DNA of 33,482 nt from an uncultured Bacilli bacterium (GTDB lineage Bacteria > Bacillota_I > Bacilli_A > RF39 > UBA660): positions 1-33,482 of the forward strand of contig CAKOOU010000011.1 of the NCBI GenBank assembly GCA_934098455.1, given 5' to 3'. Of the stretch, positions 31,429 to 33,482 are shown one piece after another. A program made the position numbers and the translations under genes. Position 1 is the first letter of the stretch. Every line of letters begins with the position of its first letter. The notes beneath the pieces were generated by a model. That model was not told the DNA's origin, did no database searches, and was given only the letters and a program-made list of their open reading frames with translations.

Positions 31429-31534
31429 GGTTTTAATAACCAAATATACACATTTATTGATTGCTCACCCTAGTGGCTATTGTTGGTAAGGCAAGAAGAG
31501 ATAAATGGATGAATAACGAAAGGAATGAGAAAAA
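31429..31534 (+). promoter_or_regulatory. Structured rpsB 5' leader
   Basis: About 106 bases lie between the expected transcript start and ATG 31535. TTGC (31461-31464) and ACC (31467-31469) can pair with GGT (31485-31487) and GCAA (31491-31494); the enclosed TAGTGGCTATTG is richer in G/C than its surroundings. This could be the S2-binding autoregulatory leader, by analogy with other ribosomal protein operons. AAAGGAATGAG is the ribosome site. Confidence 0.45.
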
Positions 31535-32485
31535 ATGGCTGAAATTGTTTCTATGAATAATTTATTAGAAGCAGGTGTTCAATTTGGACATCAAACTAAA
31601 AGATGGAATCCAAAAATGAAGGAATACATCTTTACTTCAAGAGATGATATTTATATAATTAATCTTGAAAAAACTGTAGAATGTATGGAAAAAGCATACG
31701 AAGAAATTAAGAAAATTGCAGAAAATGGAGGAAAATTCTTATTTGTTGGTACTAAAAAACAAGCTAGTGAAGTATGTATTGAAGAAGCTACACGTAGTGA
31801 AAGTTTTTATGTAACTGAAAGATGGTTAGGTGGAACATTAACTAATTTCCGTACTATTAGAAGACGTGTAAGACGTTTAGAAGAAATAGAAAATATGGAA
31901 AAGGATGGTTCATTTGAATTATTACCTAAAAAAGAAGTAATAGGATTAAAGAAAGAATATGATAAGTTAAATAAAGTATTATGTGGTATACGTAATATGG
32001 ATAGACTTCCAAATGCTTTAATAATTGTTGATCCTAAGAAAGAAATTAATGCAATAAGAGAAGCAAGAAAATTAAATATACCTGTAATTGGTATAGTTGA
32101 TACTAATTGTGACCCGGATGATGTAGATTTTGTTATACCTGGTAATGATGATGCTGTTAGAAGTGTTAAAGTTATATTAGGTGCATTAACTAATGCTATT
32201 TGTGAAGCAAAAGGATTAGAAATAGTTGATTATGTAACTGATGTTGAACCAACTAAAAAATCTATTAAAAAAGAAGAAATTAAAGAAAATATCAAAAATG
32301 AAGTAAAAAAAGTTTCTAAAAAAATAGAAGACAAAAAAGAAGAAATAGTGGAAAAAGTTAAAGAAATAAAAGAAGATTTATCTGATAAAACTGTAGCAGA
32401 ACTTAAAAAAATTGCTAAAGAAAAAGGTATTAGTGGATATACTTCTATGAAAAAAGATGAACTTTTAAATATATTAAAAAAATAA
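31535..32485 (+). CDS. rpsB: Ribosomal protein S2 with C-terminal SAP/Rho-N-like extension
   Basis: 316 residues against about 230-260 usually. Residues 1-235 are a standard S2: MNNLLEAGVQFGHQTKRWNPKMKEYIF, TKKQA, RWLGGTLTNF, PNALIIVDPKKE, NIPVIGIVDTNCDPD. S2 binds the 30S head and is needed for S1 docking and initiation. A charged helical linker (about 236-280, Lys/Glu repeats) then leads to a 35-residue domain, SDKTVAELKKIAKEKGISGY...KKDELLNIL, which looks like a Rho N-terminal / SAP / HeH nucleic-acid-binding motif. The extension could add RNA contact. tsf follows after 22 bases, the usual order. Confidence 0.97.
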   Translation: MAEIVSMNNLLEAGVQFGHQTKRWNPKMKEYIFTSRDDIYIINLEKTVECMEKAYEEIKKIAENGGKFLFVGTKKQASEVCIEEATRSESFYVTERWLGGTLTNFRTIRRRVRRLEEIENMEKDGSFELLPKKEVIGLKKEYDKLNKVLCGIRNMDRLPNALIIVDPKKEINAIREARKLNIPVIGIVDTNCDPDDVDFVIPGNDDAVRSVKVILGALTNAICEAKGLEIVDYVTDVEPTKKSIKKEEIKENIKNEVKKVSKKIEDKKEEIVEKVKEIKEDLSDKTVAELKKIAKEKGISGYTSMKKDELLNILKK

Positions 32486-32507
32486 TTAAATAAAGAGGAG
32501 AAATATT

Positions 32508-33377
32508 ATGATAAGTGCAAAACAAGTTAGTGAATTAAGAAATTTAACTGGTGCAGGAATGATGGATTGTAAAAAAGCATTATCTGAATGTAATGGTGAC
32601 TTAAATGCTGCTGTTGATTGGTTAAGAGAAAAAGGTATTGCTAAAAGTGCTAAGAAAGCTAGTCGTATTGCTGCAGAAGGTTTAGCTAATATATATGTAG
32701 AAGGTAATAAAGCTGTTATACTAGAAGTAAACAGTGAAACAGATTTCGTTAGTAAAAACGAAGAATTTACTGGAATGATAGATACTATTGGAAAAACTAT
32801 TTTAAATAGTAATGCTAAAACTTTAGAAGAAGCATTAGCATTAACTACTGGTGAAGGTACTATTAACGATTTAATTATTGCAAAAACTGCTAAAATAGGA
32901 GAAAAATTATCATTAAGAAGATTTGAATTAGTTGAAAAATCTGATAGTGAAGTATTTGGCTCATATTTACATATGGGTGGTAAAATCGCTGTTTTAACAA
33001 TTGTTGATGGAGCAAGTGAAGAAGTTGCAAGAGATGTTGCAATGCAAGCTGCTGCTATGAAACCTCAATACTTAAATAGTGATGAAATTCCTAGTGATGT
33101 TTTAGAAAGAGAAAAAGAAGTATTTAAAACACAAGCTATGGAAGAAGGAAAACCAGCTGATATAGCAGAAAAAATGGTAAATGGTAGAATTAAAAAATTC
33201 TATAAAGAAGTTTGTCTATTAAATCAAGCATTCATTAAAGATGGAGACGTTGATGTTGAAACTTACGTTAAAAATAATGGTGGAGTTGTTAAATCAATGA
33301 TACGTTTCGAAGTTGGAGAAGGAATGCAAAAACGTGAAGAAAACTTTGCTGAAGAAGTTATGAATCAAATTAAATAA
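32508..33377 (+). CDS. tsf: Elongation factor Ts
   Basis: 289 residues, normal length. EF-Ts exchanges GDP for GTP on EF-Tu. The UBA-like N-terminus (VSELRNLTGAGMMDCKKALSECNGDLNAAVDWLREKG) and the core motif VNSETDFVSKNEEF (TDFV contacts EF-Tu) are intact, followed by the dimerisation/core repeats (AAMKPQYLNSDEIP, KPADIAEKMVNGRIKKFYKEVCLLNQAFIKD). AGAGGAG precedes the ATG. It is co-transcribed with rpsB and ends in a terminator. Confidence 0.97.
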   Translation: MISAKQVSELRNLTGAGMMDCKKALSECNGDLNAAVDWLREKGIAKSAKKASRIAAEGLANIYVEGNKAVILEVNSETDFVSKNEEFTGMIDTIGKTILNSNAKTLEEALALTTGEGTINDLIIAKTAKIGEKLSLRRFELVEKSDSEVFGSYLHMGGKIAVLTIVDGASEEVARDVAMQAAAMKPQYLNSDEIPSDVLEREKEVFKTQAMEEGKPADIAEKMVNGRIKKFYKEVCLLNQAFIKDGDVDVETYVKNNGGVVKSMIRFEVGEGMQKREENFAEEVMNQIK

Positions 33378-33397
33378 AGTACTATTTGTACTTTTTT
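33376..33397 (+). terminator. Terminator of rpsB-tsf
   Basis: AAAGTAC (33376-33382), loop TATTT, GTACTTT (33388-33394), then T. Confidence 0.75.
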
Positions 33398-33413
33398 AAT
33401 TTTATAGAAAATT

Positions 33414-33439
33414 AGTACTTGATAAAGAGTACTTTTTTT
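33414..33439 (+). terminator. Second hairpin after tsf
   Basis: AGTACT (33414-33419), loop of 8, AGTACT (33428-33433), then T7. It repeats the GTAC-T design of the first terminator. The final bases hold AAGG and an ATG at 33470, perhaps the start of a next gene, too short to judge. Confidence 0.5.
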
Positions 33440-33482
33440 GATATAGTTTTATTAAGGTAGTAAAGCGTAATGTACAAAATAA

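Noticed and set aside
1..33482. CRISPR array, tRNA or rRNA genes
   Set aside because: No regularly spaced repeats, tRNA-like cloverleaf with TTC-A loop, or rRNA signatures were noticed on reading.

Overview
The window comes from a very AT-rich, low-GC Gram-positive bacterium. Trp is encoded by TGG, and TGA ends real genes (for example at 4812-4814 and 13065-13067), so the code is standard and not the Mycoplasma code. Class III ribonucleotide reductase (NrdDG) points to an anaerobe. A full-length pro-SigK-like sigma factor, Leu T-box control of leuS, GGTGA-type ribosome sites and gut-associated families (VanZ-RDD, ORF6N, BspA-like LRR) suggest an uncultured gut Bacilli or Mollicutes-like lineage. 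That placement is inference.

Layout. 1-3.2 kb: a cut-off Rpn/PDDEXK gene, two tandem type IV pilin-like genes with no assembly machinery, a minus-strand LigD-like phosphoesterase-PrimPol fusion that lacks the ligase domain, and a small membrane protein. 3.2-5.35 kb: an AbiEi/AbiEii toxin-antitoxin pair preceded by a long inverted repeat and followed by an overlapping GNAT gene. 5.35-8.9 kb (minus): a three-gene overlapping operon (radical SAM DNA-repair-like protein, its partner, a divergent GroEL) behind a strong promoter overlaid by two palindromes. 8.9-13.1 kb: a broken small gene, a BspA-like LRR protein, a small exported peptide, a coiled-coil protein and a VanZ-RDD fusion. 13.2-14.4 kb: a protein with two ORF6N domains and a phospholipase-D-like end; each ORF6N domain carries a DNA palindrome inside its coding sequence. 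14.4-17.4 kb: a Leu T-box controlling a small membrane protein and leuS. 17.5-21.7 kb: an E2-like acyltransferase, a small HTH protein, a gene remnant, a DUF421 protein, two neighbouring CPBP-type membrane proteins (one lacking catalytic residues) and an unknown protein. 21.7-26.8 kb: an M29 aminopeptidase, a Crp/Fnr-like regulator divergent from nrdD-nrdG-dut, with a perfect 18-bp palindrome between them. 26.9-28.7 kb: a G11-containing terminator and a membrane-anchored surface protein. 28.7-33.5 kb: Xre regulator, SigK-like sigma factor, two unknown proteins, then rpsB-tsf.

The most exciting signal is in the surface protein at 27106-28656. About 108 bases near its 3' end are about 57% GC and rich in GAC/AGC/TAC/CGC/GGC codons, while the rest of the gene is AT-rich with T/A-ending codons. 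This is the expected imprint of a diversity-generating retroelement (DGR): adenine mutagenesis of a template full of AAC codons. No reverse transcriptase or template repeat is in the window, so the locus would be a remote target. At 18.7 kb there is a leftover of a paralogous gene 3' end with the same tail, suggesting a second target gene was lost.

A second unusual signal is the pair of intragenic palindromes at equivalent places in the two ORF6N domains. They differ in sequence but share position and codon phase.
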